This document shows positions 1 through 8,350 of a stretch of 64,000 nucleotides of DNA, in pieces (position 1 is the first letter of the stretch; every line of letters begins with the position of its first letter). Below the pieces are notes generated by a model, which ran no database searches, was not told where the DNA came from, and worked only from the letters and a program-made list of their open reading frames with translations. This DNA is from CALOAD01 sp942491415. Lineage in GTDB: Bacteria > Cyanobacteriota > Vampirovibrionia > Gastranaerophilales > CALOAD01. A program made the translations under genes and the position numbers. The DNA lies in NCBI GenBank assembly GCA_942491415.1, contig CALOAD010000009.1, positions 62,001 through 126,000 on the forward strand, in the 5' to 3' direction.

Positions 1-201
1 CATGAGTTGCATGTTTGGAGCATCTCAACGCATCAAATCGCTTTGAGCGTTCATATTATAACAAATGGTGTCAATAGAGATGAAAAACTCTGTGAAATAA
101 AAGATATGCTAAAGTTAAAATTTAATATTTTTCACTCGACGATACAAATGGAATCAAATGGGTTTTGCAATAGAAGTTGTGATTTTATGGAAGGAGATTA
201 A
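1..201 (+). CDS. C-terminal end of a cation diffusion facilitator (CDF) efflux protein, cut by the window edge
   Basis: Only about 66 codons are present; the reading frame is open from base 1, so the start lies outside the window. The first residues read HELHVWSIS and are followed by ALSVHI, then HSTIQME near the end. This is the usual cytoplasmic dimerisation domain of CDF metal/proton antiporters (CzcD/ZitB type), where these histidines help bind Zn2+. The membrane part and so the metal preference cannot be seen. It stops 205 bases before fliJ and seems to end its own unit. The family call is good; the substrate is unknown. Confidence 0.75.
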   Translation, partial: HELHVWSISTHQIALSVHIITNGVNRDEKLCEIKDMLKLKFNIFHSTIQMESNGFCNRSCDFMEGD

Positions 202-233
202 CTCTACTCCTTTTTTATGATTTTTTTCAAAAA

Positions 234-263
234 AATTTTGCACATGCCGGCATGTGCAAAATT
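234..263. repeat. perfect 30-bp palindrome
   Basis: The half-site AATTTTGCACATGCC is followed immediately by its exact reverse complement with no spacer. It lies between the CDF end and fliJ. It could be a terminator stem, although no T-run follows directly, or an operator for a dimeric regulator. The rest of 202-406 is AT-rich and holds no gene. Confidence 0.7.
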
Positions 264-406
264 CTTGTATAAATAGTGTTTTAATCTTAATTCAATGTTT
301 AAGATATTTTTTAAAATACTTTTTTTAGAGGATGATACCAATGCTATATATAGGGTAAGCTTCTTATGTTGATTTTATAAGACTTTGGTTTAGGTCGAGG
401 TTATGG

Positions 407-856
407 GTGAAAAAGTTCAAATTTAGATTGCAAAATGTTCTCGAAGCAAGGGAGAAAGCTTTTGAGGATCGTCAGCTTGAATTGGCGGAATTGCAAGGAA
501 TATTGTTAACACAGACAAAACATCTGGAATCACTTTATACCAAGCAAGACAATACAAAAAAGAGTCTTGAAAACCTTTTAAGTGAATCTGAAACTATAGA
601 CTTTTTAATGATCGAAAGCCATAAAAATCACATCGATTCTCTTTCAAAAGAGATTCAAAACCAACATAAGATTATTGTAAATACCGAATCAGAGGTTGAG
701 GGTAAGAAAAAAGAGGTTTTGGAAGCCTTAAAAGCAAAAACAATGATCGAAAAACTTAAAGAAAAAGATTATAAAGCTTTTTTGAAAGATTTCGAGCAAA
801 AACAAGCAAAAGAAATAGACGACATCGCATTAAGCAGATACGGGAAAACATTTTAA
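407..856 (+). CDS. fliJ: flagellar export protein FliJ
   Basis: A 149-residue, highly charged, almost entirely alpha-helical coiled-coil protein. It starts KKFKFRLQNVLEAREKAFED, the typical FliJ N-terminus, where a short FxFRLQ segment leads into the coiled coil. FliJ is the soluble stalk that links the FliI ATPase to the FlhA export gate. The start is GTG at 407, with a GAGG-type site at 396-400; an ATG four bases upstream is out of frame. It is the first gene of a hook-assembly operon and is followed three bases later by the fliK region. fliI and fliH are not in the window. Confidence 0.85.
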   Translation: MKKFKFRLQNVLEAREKAFEDRQLELAELQGILLTQTKHLESLYTKQDNTKKSLENLLSESETIDFLMIESHKNHIDSLSKEIQNQHKIIVNTESEVEGKKKEVLEALKAKTMIEKLKEKDYKAFLKDFEQKQAKEIDDIALSRYGKTF

Positions 857-876
857 ACTTGGAGAATAGGGGAGTT

Positions 877-2427
877 ATGTCAGGTTTACAATCAATTATA
901 AATGTAGCTACAGGACTATCTAATAAAGATAGTCAAAGTCAAGAATTAAAAATTTCAAACAATGAAAAAGAACGCTTTAATAAGCTTTTTGAAAGTGCCG
1001 AAAAAAGCTATAACAGTTCATTTGATAAGGTGTCTCAAGAACATGTTAAATCTCAAGTTAAAGATGATAAGTCTTATGAAATAAAAGATAATGAATATGA
1101 AAAGTATAAGCTTCAGCAAGAACCTGAGGCTAAAGATGATCTTGAAGTAAAAGAAAAACAACCTGAAACTAAAAAAGAGACTTCTTTTGAAAAAGAATGT
1201 GAAAAAGAAGATTTAACACAAAACGAAGAAAATCAAACAAAAGATTCTGAAAACTTAGAAAAGACAGAGGAAAAACACGAAAAACACGAAAAACAGGAAA
1301 AACAGGAAGAGAATAAAGAAAATAAAGAAGTAACGGATAAAGAACAAGAAAAGACTGATAAAAAATCAACAACGCAACAAACTAAAGTTACGTCAAAAGT
1401 CATAATAGCAGATTCTAATTTAATTAATACAATTAAAGTTGATGTACAAGTGGCAAAAACATCGGAAGTTGTTGCGACGAAAAAAGCACCTGTTAATCTT
1501 CAACAACAGGCTAAAAATCAACAAAAAGTAAAACCGGAAGTGCAGGCGAAAGCAAAAACAGCAACTAATTCAGAAACCGTTCAAAATACAGCTAAACAAG
1601 CCACAAAAAATGAAAATATAGCTGTTCAAGTTGCAAAAGACCAGAAGGTTGATCTTAAGTTTGATAATAAAGAACAAGCAAGCAAAATAAAGAATAAGCA
1701 GGCAATTGCTGAAGATTTAAAGCCACAAATAACAAAGGTTGAGGTAAGTCAGGATTCGAGTGCAAATCTTTCTCAAAATAATACAAAGCAGGATACCAAA
1801 GGACAAAATCAAGCTGTCAAACTTTCAGTATCTTCTATGAACAATAATGATAGTACTTTAGCTAAAATGCACTTTGAGAAAATAGCTTCTTTTGATAAAG
1901 CAATGAGTGCAAAACAACCATTACCTAATGAAAAAACGGTTATGGGGCAAGTTTCTGAAAAATTATCACAATTAAATGAAGGCTCATCAAAAGTTTCAAT
2001 AATTTTAAGACCTGAACAACTTGGTAAAGTGAGCATTGAGCTTGTCACTAAAAAAGGTGCTTTGACAGCTCAGATAACAGCTGAAAGTAATCAGGCAAAA
2101 GATATTTTAGCTAAAAATATTGAATCTTTAAAACAAAGCCTTGGAGAACAAGGTGTTAATGTAAATAACCTTACGGTAAAGGTTCAAGAGCCTTCACAAA
2201 CAGAAAACCAAACAAATTCACAGTTTGAACAAAAATTTAATCAAGCGAATGAACAAAACATGGCAAATTCAAATCAAAATTCTAATAATAGTAATCAAGC
2301 ATCAGATAGTTCCAATGCCGATAATACAGAAGGTACAGATTTAAATGGGTTGGAATCTGAAGAGTTAGTGGAAAATGCTCAACAAGAATCTGGCGATCAC
2401 GATGGAATGGTTGATTTTAGAGCATAA
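877..2427 (+). CDS. fliK: flagellar hook-length control protein FliK
   Basis: About 516 residues. The N-terminal two thirds are low complexity, rich in K, E, Q and N, as expected of the extended ruler part of FliK. A compact C-terminal domain at about residues 358-440 contains SSKVSIILRPEQLGKVSIEL and an amphipathic run around ESLKQSLGEQGVNV. This is the Flg_hook domain, which switches export from rod/hook to filament substrates through FlhB. The tail is N/S/Q-rich. The start is set at ATG 877 because AGGGG lies just upstream; a TTG at 859 is in frame but lacks a ribosome site. flgD follows 18 bases later. Confidence 0.85.
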   Translation: MSGLQSIINVATGLSNKDSQSQELKISNNEKERFNKLFESAEKSYNSSFDKVSQEHVKSQVKDDKSYEIKDNEYEKYKLQQEPEAKDDLEVKEKQPETKKETSFEKECEKEDLTQNEENQTKDSENLEKTEEKHEKHEKQEKQEENKENKEVTDKEQEKTDKKSTTQQTKVTSKVIIADSNLINTIKVDVQVAKTSEVVATKKAPVNLQQQAKNQQKVKPEVQAKAKTATNSETVQNTAKQATKNENIAVQVAKDQKVDLKFDNKEQASKIKNKQAIAEDLKPQITKVEVSQDSSANLSQNNTKQDTKGQNQAVKLSVSSMNNNDSTLAKMHFEKIASFDKAMSAKQPLPNEKTVMGQVSEKLSQLNEGSSKVSIILRPEQLGKVSIELVTKKGALTAQITAESNQAKDILAKNIESLKQSLGEQGVNVNNLTVKVQEPSQTENQTNSQFEQKFNQANEQNMANSNQNSNNSNQASDSSNADNTEGTDLNGLESEELVENAQQESGDHDGMVDFRA

Positions 2428-2445
2428 AAGGGGAGTACGGGGAAA

Positions 2446-2910
2446 ATGAGTACTATAACAGATATTCAAAACAACACTGCAAAAGTTAACGCAACAAAAA
2501 ATGAAAAAACAATGGGTAGTTCAGATTTAGGGCAAGATGCATTTTTGCAACTTTTGATGACACAGTTGAAATACCAGGATCCTTTAAATCCTATGAATAA
2601 CCAGGATTTCTTGGCGCAACAAGCTCAATTTACACAATTAAGTGAGCTGCAAAAACTTAATACAAGTGTGGCTTGGTCAAATCAGGTAACACAGGCAAAT
2701 TCTTTAATCGGTAAAAAAGTTGAATTAATGGATCCCGATGATCCTGAAAAAACAATAACAGGGGTTGTTTCAGAAGCAAGATTTGACGCTAAAGGTTCTG
2801 CGATAGTGGTAGGTGATAAAGAATATCCGTTAAGCCTTGTAAAAAGTATCAAAGAGGGTGGTTCAACATCAGATCCTGAAGTAGATCCGGATCCTGAAAC
2901 AGAAACTTAA
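2446..2910 (+). CDS. flgD: flagellar hook-capping protein FlgD
   Basis: A 154-residue protein with the diagnostic FlgD N-terminal block LGQDAFLQLLMTQLKYQDPL followed by NPMNNQDFLAQQAQF. FlgD forms the cap under which hook subunits polymerise. At 154 residues it is shorter than enterobacterial FlgD (about 230): the Tudor/FnIII-like part is reduced to a short segment at about residues 85-135. It ends in an acidic D/P/E tail. A GGGG-rich ribosome site precedes ATG 2446. It lies between fliK and flgE, the usual order in many phyla. Confidence 0.92.
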   Translation: MSTITDIQNNTAKVNATKNEKTMGSSDLGQDAFLQLLMTQLKYQDPLNPMNNQDFLAQQAQFTQLSELQKLNTSVAWSNQVTQANSLIGKKVELMDPDDPEKTITGVVSEARFDAKGSAIVVGDKEYPLSLVKSIKEGGSTSDPEVDPDPETET

Positions 2911-2961
2911 AAAAATAATGATTAACTAGATTTTAGACTTGTATATAATAGGGGAAATAAA

Positions 2962-4350
2962 ATGACACAAGCATTTTTTACATCAATTGGGGGAATAACT
3001 GCAGCTCAATCAAAAATTGATGTTGTATCAGACAACATCGCAAATATGAATACAGTTGCATTTAAAGAATCTCAACTTACATTTCAAAACGTTTTTTCAA
3101 ATACTCTGACAACAGGTTCAGCACCTACAAATTCAATGGGTGGTTCAAACCCGAGACAAATAGGTCTGGGCGTTACAATAGGAAGTATTAGTAGAAACTT
3201 TAAAAGTGGAACAATTCAAACTACAGGTAAAAATACAGACCTTAACATACAGGGTGGTGGTTTCTTTACTGTACAAGGAAGTGATGGCGATATTCAATAT
3301 ACAAGAGCCGGTAATTTTACTTTAGATTCAGAAGGTAATTTTGTAACCTCAAGTGGTCAAAAAATCCTTGGAACTAATACTTTATTCTCTGAAACAGGTA
3401 GCTTGGAAACTGTATTTGTCCCTCCAAAACTAGGTTTAACAACAAAAGGTTCTGATTTATCAGCTGCCGGTGCTCCGGGATTGGCAGATCTAAACGGTGC
3501 TAGTGTTAACAAAGGCGATTTTATTATCAGTGTTGAAACAGGTGGTGATACTGTTGATGTAACAGTTGATATTAGTGGATGCAATAACCTTAGTGATGTT
3601 GCTGCTGCTATTAACGCTAAAATGCTTGCTACAGGAGATTTAGTGCATCCTGACCTTAGTGGAGTTTCAGCTTCTGTAGGTAGTGACGGTACTTTTTCAA
3701 TAGAGTACGATACTGCCGGAACAGGTACACCTTCGAGTATTTCAATGAAATCAGGATCCAGTAACTTTTTAAGTGAAACTAATCTTGCAACAGCTACAGG
3801 TGCTACAACCGGAACTGTAACAGAATTCACGAGTAAAGTTTTACATTATGAAGCATCAGTTGAACCGCCTGATAATATTGCTAATACACAGACAATGTCA
3901 TCTTTCTCTGTAGGAAATAATGGCGCTGTTGAAGTTACATATTCTAACGGCGATAAAATCAGCGTAGAATCAGAAGGAAATAACAGAGTTTTAATTTATA
4001 CAACTGCTACAGGCGTTAAAATCAATGCAGGCAATATAACCGTAACCGGTGATGCTCTTAAAGCAGCTAATTTGCAGCTTCAAATGGGTAAAGTTGTAAA
4101 CGAGCACGGTCTTGTATCTCAAGGTGGTAACGTCTTTAGTACAGGTCCTAATTCGGGCGATATGACTTTCTCAATAGGTAATGATAACGGTTTTGGTAAA
4201 GTTGCATCAGGTGGACTTGAATCATCAAATGTTAACTTATCAAGTCAATTTGCTGAAATGATTTTGGCTCAAAGAGCTATCGATGCTAATAGTAGAACAT
4301 TTACAGCGATGAATGAAGTTATGAGAAAAGTAGTTCAACTCGGTAGATAA
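2962..4350 (+). CDS. flgE: flagellar hook protein FlgE
   Basis: A 462-residue axial protein. The N-terminal rod/hook signature ITAAQSKIDVVSDNIANMNT lies near residue 15. A TSSGQKILG region follows, and the C-terminal heptad block ends in FTAMNEVMRKVVQLGR. The middle is rich in G, S, T and N, as expected of surface-exposed hook domains. Both ends and the length fit FlgE rather than the shorter FlgF or FlgG (about 250-260). It is the last gene of the cluster and ends 25 bases before a strong terminator. Confidence 0.9.
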   Translation: MTQAFFTSIGGITAAQSKIDVVSDNIANMNTVAFKESQLTFQNVFSNTLTTGSAPTNSMGGSNPRQIGLGVTIGSISRNFKSGTIQTTGKNTDLNIQGGGFFTVQGSDGDIQYTRAGNFTLDSEGNFVTSSGQKILGTNTLFSETGSLETVFVPPKLGLTTKGSDLSAAGAPGLADLNGASVNKGDFIISVETGGDTVDVTVDISGCNNLSDVAAAINAKMLATGDLVHPDLSGVSASVGSDGTFSIEYDTAGTGTPSSISMKSGSSNFLSETNLATATGATTGTVTEFTSKVLHYEASVEPPDNIANTQTMSSFSVGNNGAVEVTYSNGDKISVESEGNNRVLIYTTATGVKINAGNITVTGDALKAANLQLQMGKVVNEHGLVSQGGNVFSTGPNSGDMTFSIGNDNGFGKVASGGLESSNVNLSSQFAEMILAQRAIDANSRTFTAMNEVMRKVVQLGR

Positions 4351-4374
4351 TCATAAACATCTTTAATGTAAACT

Positions 4375-4409
4375 AAAAAAGAGGTTTGGAATTTTTCCAA
4401 ACCTCTTTT
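4375..4409. terminator. bidirectional terminator between flgE and miaB
   Basis: A perfect 10-bp stem, GAGGTTTGGA / TCCAAACCTC, is flanked by an A-run on the left and a T-run on the right. It can therefore stop both the hook operon and the converging miaB transcript. Confidence 0.9.
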
Positions 4410-4422
4410 ACTTTGAATATCT

Positions 4423-5745
4423 CTATACTATTTCGCCTTTTAAACACCAAACCAGGGCTTCATTCATTTTTACATTGATCAAAGTGCCTATAAGCTTAGG
4501 ATCTCCTTTAAAATGAGCTATTTTATTGTTTCGAGTTCGACCGCTTAAAATTATTTCACCATTTTCTTCTTTTGAATTTTCCACTAATACTTCCAAAGTT
4601 CTTCCAATGTATTTTGCGTTGGATTTTTTTGAAGCTTCTTTTATTTTTACATTAAGAATATTCAATCTTTCTTTTTTGACGGTATCATTAATATAGCGAT
4701 CTCTCCATGTTGCAGCAGGGGTTTGTTTTCTTGGGGAATATGCTGCTGTGTTAGAATAGTCCAATTCGGCTTCATCAATTATACTTAATGTTTCGGCAAA
4801 TTGCTCATCGGTTTCACCGGGGAAACCTGCTATAAAATCAGACGTAATAGTAACATCAGGTATTTCAGTTCTTATTTTATTGCAAATATCAAGGTACTCA
4901 TTTCGAGAATAACGTCTTCTCATATTTTTTAAAACGTCACTGCTTCCTGATTGCATTGGTATATGAAAGTATTCACAGACTTTATCCAGATTTTTTACAG
5001 CTTGAATAAGTTCATCCGTAATATCTGTAGGATATGATGTTACAAAACGTATTCTATAGACATCTTCCAGCTTATTTAATTCTTTTAAAAGATTAGCTAG
5101 ATTAATATTGGGATCATCAATGTCTCTACCGTAAGAATCAACTGTCTGTCCCAGTAAGGTGATTTCTTTAAAACCTTGTTTTGCAATATCTTTTGCTTCT
5201 TCGAGAATATCCTCGGGCATTCTGCTTCTTTGGCGTCCTCTTACATACGGAACAACGCAGTAAGTGCAAAAATAGTCGCATCCATCAATTATAGGCAACC
5301 AAGCGTTAAGCCCTTTTGCTCTTTTTATATTTTTATCTTCTTGAGCTCTACTTACAGGTGTTTTGTGAATAGAGGTGATTTTTTCATCATTTTCGATTTG
5401 TTTAATAAGATCGGGTAGTTCCGGAATATTAAGAGTTCCAAATACTAAGTCTACATAAGGAGCTCGTTGGCGGACTTTTTCTTTATCCTGTTGAGCTACA
5501 CATCCGCACATTGCTATTTTTAAGTTGGGTTTCTTTTTTTTCCATTTCCCCCAAACTCCTAAATAACTATAGGCTTTATCAGCTGATAATTGTCTTATAT
5601 TGCAGGTGTTTATGATTATTAAATCAGCCTGTTTAGGGTCTTTGGCTTCTTCATATCCAATATTCCCCAGCATTCCAAGTATTCTTTCAGAGTCAGATTT
5701 GTTCATCTGGCATCCAAGTGTCTCTATATATACTTTTTTATCCAT
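4423..5745 (-). CDS. miaB: tRNA (N6-isopentenyladenosine-37-C2) methylthiotransferase MiaB
   Basis: A 440-residue radical-SAM methylthiotransferase that adds CH3S- to i6A37 of tRNAs reading UNN codons. The N-terminal UPF0004 domain carries the three auxiliary-cluster cysteines (ETLGCQMNKSDSE, NTCNIR, CGCVAQQ). The radical SAM cluster motif CDYFCTYCVVPYVRGRQRSR lies near residues 155-175. A C-terminal TRAM domain follows. The length and GCQMNKSDSE favour MiaB over MtaB or RimO. It is a single gene divergent from the gene at 6077, with a repeat element in between. Confidence 0.95.
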   Translation of the reverse strand: MDKKVYIETLGCQMNKSDSERILGMLGNIGYEEAKDPKQADLIIINTCNIRQLSADKAYSYLGVWGKWKKKKPNLKIAMCGCVAQQDKEKVRQRAPYVDLVFGTLNIPELPDLIKQIENDEKITSIHKTPVSRAQEDKNIKRAKGLNAWLPIIDGCDYFCTYCVVPYVRGRQRSRMPEDILEEAKDIAKQGFKEITLLGQTVDSYGRDIDDPNINLANLLKELNKLEDVYRIRFVTSYPTDITDELIQAVKNLDKVCEYFHIPMQSGSSDVLKNMRRRYSRNEYLDICNKIRTEIPDVTITSDFIAGFPGETDEQFAETLSIIDEAELDYSNTAAYSPRKQTPAATWRDRYINDTVKKERLNILNVKIKEASKKSNAKYIGRTLEVLVENSKEENGEIILSGRTRNNKIAHFKGDPKLIGTLINVKMNEALVWCLKGEIV

Positions 5746-5851
5746 GTTACTTCTTTTCCAGTCTTAATTCCATATCAAAATTATATCTTAATCAGAAAAA
5801 TATTGAATTTCTTTTTAAAATCCTTATTATTTTAGAGGCTGAAGTTAGTTT

Positions 5852-5974
5852 TATACCGATATCAAAATGTAATCAGGAAAGTAAAATAATTTTAATATCG
5901 GTATGTGTAAGTAGAGAACGACGTTTTCAGGAAATGTGACCGCAGCGGATTTCCTGAAAACTAACTTCTTTGGG
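5852..5974 (+). repeat. dispersed two-hairpin repeat, copy 1
   Basis: The first hairpin has arms TACCGATAT (5854-5862) and ATATCGGTA (5895-5903). A linker, TGTGTAAGTAGAGAACGACG, follows. The second hairpin has 12-bp arms, TTTTCAGGAAAT (5924-5935) and ATTTCCTGAAAA (5949-5960), around a loop with an extra CCG/CGG pair, and is followed by CTAACTTCTTTGGGTTTAAA. The same layout recurs at 26894-27013, 48898-48962 and 61556-61634. It sits between the divergent miaB and 6077 genes. Confidence 0.8.
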
Positions 5975-6076
5975 TTTAAAACTTTTTATGGTTCTAATTA
6001 CCAATGTTTTAACAAATAAAAATGATTATACTGCATTTTAAATTTAATTATAAAAATCGGGAAGGTTTTTAATCTT

Positions 6077-6607
6077 ATGGCGTCTAATATTTTATTAAAT
6101 CTTTTGACTTTTTCCATAATAGGTTCAATAAGCACAGCACCTATTTACATGGATAAAACAGAGCCTCCTAAAAAAGTTTTACAAGGGCATGTGGAATCGT
6201 CAAAAGATTTACCGGCTGAATTTTTCGGTTCCTGGATGGTTAAATCACAAATAATTCAAACAAATAGACCTAATGCTTTTAGAGCAAGAAGTGAAGATAT
6301 TTGGACATTAACAAAAAACGGTGATATAGTAACTTTATCAAATCCAAAAACAGGTGCTATAGCTTCAATAACAGTTAAAGAAGTTAACGGGAATAAAGCT
6401 ACTTTTACAAGAAGAAAGAAAACAGCAACAAAAATTGAAGTTGAACAACCCCAATTAACCATTAATGGTGATAGTTTTTACGGTACAGATACTTTGGTTT
6501 TCCAAGAATTACAGAACGGTGTTCCTGTTTCAACGAACATAGTTAAGTACCAAATAAAGGGTTATAAGCTAACGGGAACAAGATTAAGCAAGATATTTTC
6601 AAAATAA
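6077..6607 (+). CDS. exported protein of unknown function
   Basis: A 176-residue protein not matched to a named family. The first ~20 residues (ILLNLLTFSIIGSISTAPIY) form a hydrophobic stretch that could be a signal peptide or anchor. The rest is polar and alternates short beta-prone segments (FFGSWMVKSQII, DIWTLTKNGDIVTLSNPKTG, GYKLTGTRLSK), which suggests a small periplasmic beta-sandwich or lipocalin-like fold. No catalytic motif is visible. It lies 26 bases upstream of trxB on the same strand and may share its transcript. Confidence 0.7.
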   Translation: MASNILLNLLTFSIIGSISTAPIYMDKTEPPKKVLQGHVESSKDLPAEFFGSWMVKSQIIQTNRPNAFRARSEDIWTLTKNGDIVTLSNPKTGAIASITVKEVNGNKATFTRRKKTATKIEVEQPQLTINGDSFYGTDTLVFQELQNGVPVSTNIVKYQIKGYKLTGTRLSKIFSK

Positions 6608-6633
6608 TGATAGAAGACGTTGAGGATAAATGA

Positions 6634-7596
6634 ATGAGTGATAAAAAAAATCTTAATTTTGATGTAGTTATTTTAGGCGGTGGTCCTGCAGGACTTTCAG
6701 CTGCACTATATGCGGCAAGAGGCGCTTTAAAAACGGCGATAGTTGATCTTAGCATGTTAGGCGGTCAACCCAGCAATTACCTTGAAATAGAAAATTATCC
6801 GGGATTTCCTGAGGCTGATAGTTTTTCTTTAATGGAAAAATTTCAAGAACAAGCTGAGAAATTTAACGTTGAAAAGTTTGAAATGCAAGAGATTACAAAA
6901 ATTGATTTATTGCCTGATACAAAGGTGATAGAGACAACAGAAAATATTTTTAATTCAAAAACAATTATTTTAGCGACAGGTGCTCAACCACGCAAAATGG
7001 GAGTACCCGGAGAAAAAGAGTTTATAGGTAGAGGTGTCAGTTATTGCGCAGTTTGTGACGGTGCTTTTTATAAAGATAAAGAAGTAACGGTAATAGGTGG
7101 TGGTAATGCAGCTATAGAAGAGGGTTTGTACCTTACGAAGTTTGCTTCAAAAGTAAACATTGTGCATAGACGAGACGCTTTAAGGGCGGATAAAATTGTT
7201 CAGGAAAGGGCATTTAAAAACCCTAAAGTTAATTTCATTTGGGATACCGTAGTGGAAGAAGTAAAAGGTGAAAATTCAGTAAATAGTGTTGTTTTAAAAA
7301 ATGTGAAAACTTCTGATGTTTCTGAAATAAAAACAGATGGTGTTTTCCCCTATATTGGATTTATGCCTAATTCTCAAATGTACTCAGGGCAATTGCAAAG
7401 CGATAGCACAGGGTTTATTATCACAAATGCAAACCTTGAAACCAGTATAAAAGGTGTTTTTGCCGCAGGTGATGTGAGAGTTACTCCTTTAAGACAAGTT
7501 ATCACAGCGGCAGCTGATGGAGCTGTGGCTGCTACAATGGCTATAAAGCATTTAGAAGAAATAGAAGCACCTGTTATTAGTCAACAAGTTAACTAA
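6634..7596 (+). CDS. trxB: thioredoxin-disulfide reductase
   Basis: A 320-residue FAD/NADPH enzyme that reduces thioredoxin, such as the TrxA at 48504. The FAD site GGGPAGLSAALYAARG lies near residue 15. The redox-active CAVC pair is at about 138-141 within SYCAVCDGAFY. The NADPH site GGGNAAIEEG is near 155, and the C-terminal FAD block AAGDVRVTPLRQVITAAADG is intact. The size matches low-molecular-weight TrxB. The start ATG follows a GAGG-like site. With msrA, msrB and trxA, it provides thiol-based repair in this window. Confidence 0.95.
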   Translation: MSDKKNLNFDVVILGGGPAGLSAALYAARGALKTAIVDLSMLGGQPSNYLEIENYPGFPEADSFSLMEKFQEQAEKFNVEKFEMQEITKIDLLPDTKVIETTENIFNSKTIILATGAQPRKMGVPGEKEFIGRGVSYCAVCDGAFYKDKEVTVIGGGNAAIEEGLYLTKFASKVNIVHRRDALRADKIVQERAFKNPKVNFIWDTVVEEVKGENSVNSVVLKNVKTSDVSEIKTDGVFPYIGFMPNSQMYSGQLQSDSTGFIITNANLETSIKGVFAAGDVRVTPLRQVITAAADGAVAATMAIKHLEEIEAPVISQQVN

Positions 7597-7615
7597 TAAG
7601 ATATTATAAAGCACT

Positions 7616-7653
7616 AAAAAAGCCCTCCGATTAATTTTTCAGAGGGCTTTTAT
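7616..7653. terminator. bidirectional terminator between trxB and the YtxH operon
   Basis: The stem AAAAGCCCTC / GAGGGCTTTT has a 14-base loop, A-rich on the left and T-rich on the right. It separates converging transcripts. Confidence 0.85.
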
Positions 7654-7675
7654 GTTTTTTAGAATTGTTTTTAGT

Positions 7676-7933
7676 TTAAGCTTCTTCTTTTTTGATTAAA
7701 TTTTGAACTTTTTCTAAAAGCTCATCACCTTTTTTTTGAATTTCTTCAACAACGTCATCTGCTTTTTCTTGAATTTCTTTGATTGATGACTCAGCTTTTT
7801 TGTAGACATCTTCTGATGATGTTTTAATTTTATCTCTAGTATCTTCACCTGCTTCAGGAGCTAATAATACTCCTATTAAAGCGCCGACGACACCACCTAC
7901 AAAAAAACCTGCACAGAACCTTCCTGCTGACAT
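7676..7933 (-). CDS. YtxH-domain protein, downstream copy
   Basis: An 85-residue protein with an N-terminal glycine-rich membrane segment (FCAGFFVGGVVGALIGVLLA), then PEAGEDTRDKI and a long amphipathic helix rich in K, E and D. This is the YtxH layout, found in general-stress proteins of Firmicutes and in cyanobacterial relatives; the biochemical role is unknown. It is the third gene of an operon on this strand: YtxH (8351-8668), DUF948 (7968-8339), YtxH (this one). Confidence 0.8.
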   Translation of the reverse strand: MSAGRFCAGFFVGGVVGALIGVLLAPEAGEDTRDKIKTSSEDVYKKAESSIKEIQEKADDVVEEIQKKGDELLEKVQNLIKKEEA

Positions 7934-7967
7934 AATGATACTCCTTTTCTAACTTTTATCTTACTTA

Positions 7968-8339
7968 TTATTTATTTTTTCCAAAAATATTTAAACCTGC
8001 TAAAAACCCATCAAGGACTCCTATAGATAAACCTTTTGCCTTGCTTACAACACCTGCTGAAGCTCCTGCAAATGCAGCAACTGTTTTTTTAAGGTTTTCA
8101 ATTTGTTTATCAGCTGTTGATGTAACTGAGCTTATTATCTCAAGAGCTTTTTGTAATTCTTTTAGCACAGGTTCAAGTTCTTTTTTTAATATGACCGAAA
8201 GTTCATTTAATGACACTAATAGTGTTGATGCATCAATGAGAAATTTAACTAAAAATACCGTTACTGTAACTAATAGCACAACAGATGTGTATACTAAAAA
8301 TATTAAAGCTTGCTGTAGCCCTGGTGATAGTGTTTCCAA
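7968..8339 (-). CDS. DUF948-like membrane protein
   Basis: A 123-residue protein. An N-terminal membrane helix (about residues 12-35) is followed by a long helix around KKELEPVLKELQKALEII and TADKQIENLKKTV, then a small-residue segment, AAFAGASAGVVSKAKG. This matches DUF948 proteins, which are commonly paired with YtxH proteins. The gene sits between two YtxH genes, about 11 bases after the first and 34 before the second. The pairing supports a shared envelope or stress function that cannot be named. Confidence 0.7.
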   Translation of the reverse strand: METLSPGLQQALIFLVYTSVVLLVTVTVFLVKFLIDASTLLVSLNELSVILKKELEPVLKELQKALEIISSVTSTADKQIENLKKTVAAFAGASAGVVSKAKGLSIGVLDGFLAGLNIFGKNK

Positions 8340-8350
8340 TGGTTATACTC

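Noticed and set aside
5718..5939. 73-codon plus-strand frame across the miaB start and repeat copy 1
   Set aside because: It covers a repeat whose stems are conserved at other loci in different frames, so the frame is incidental.
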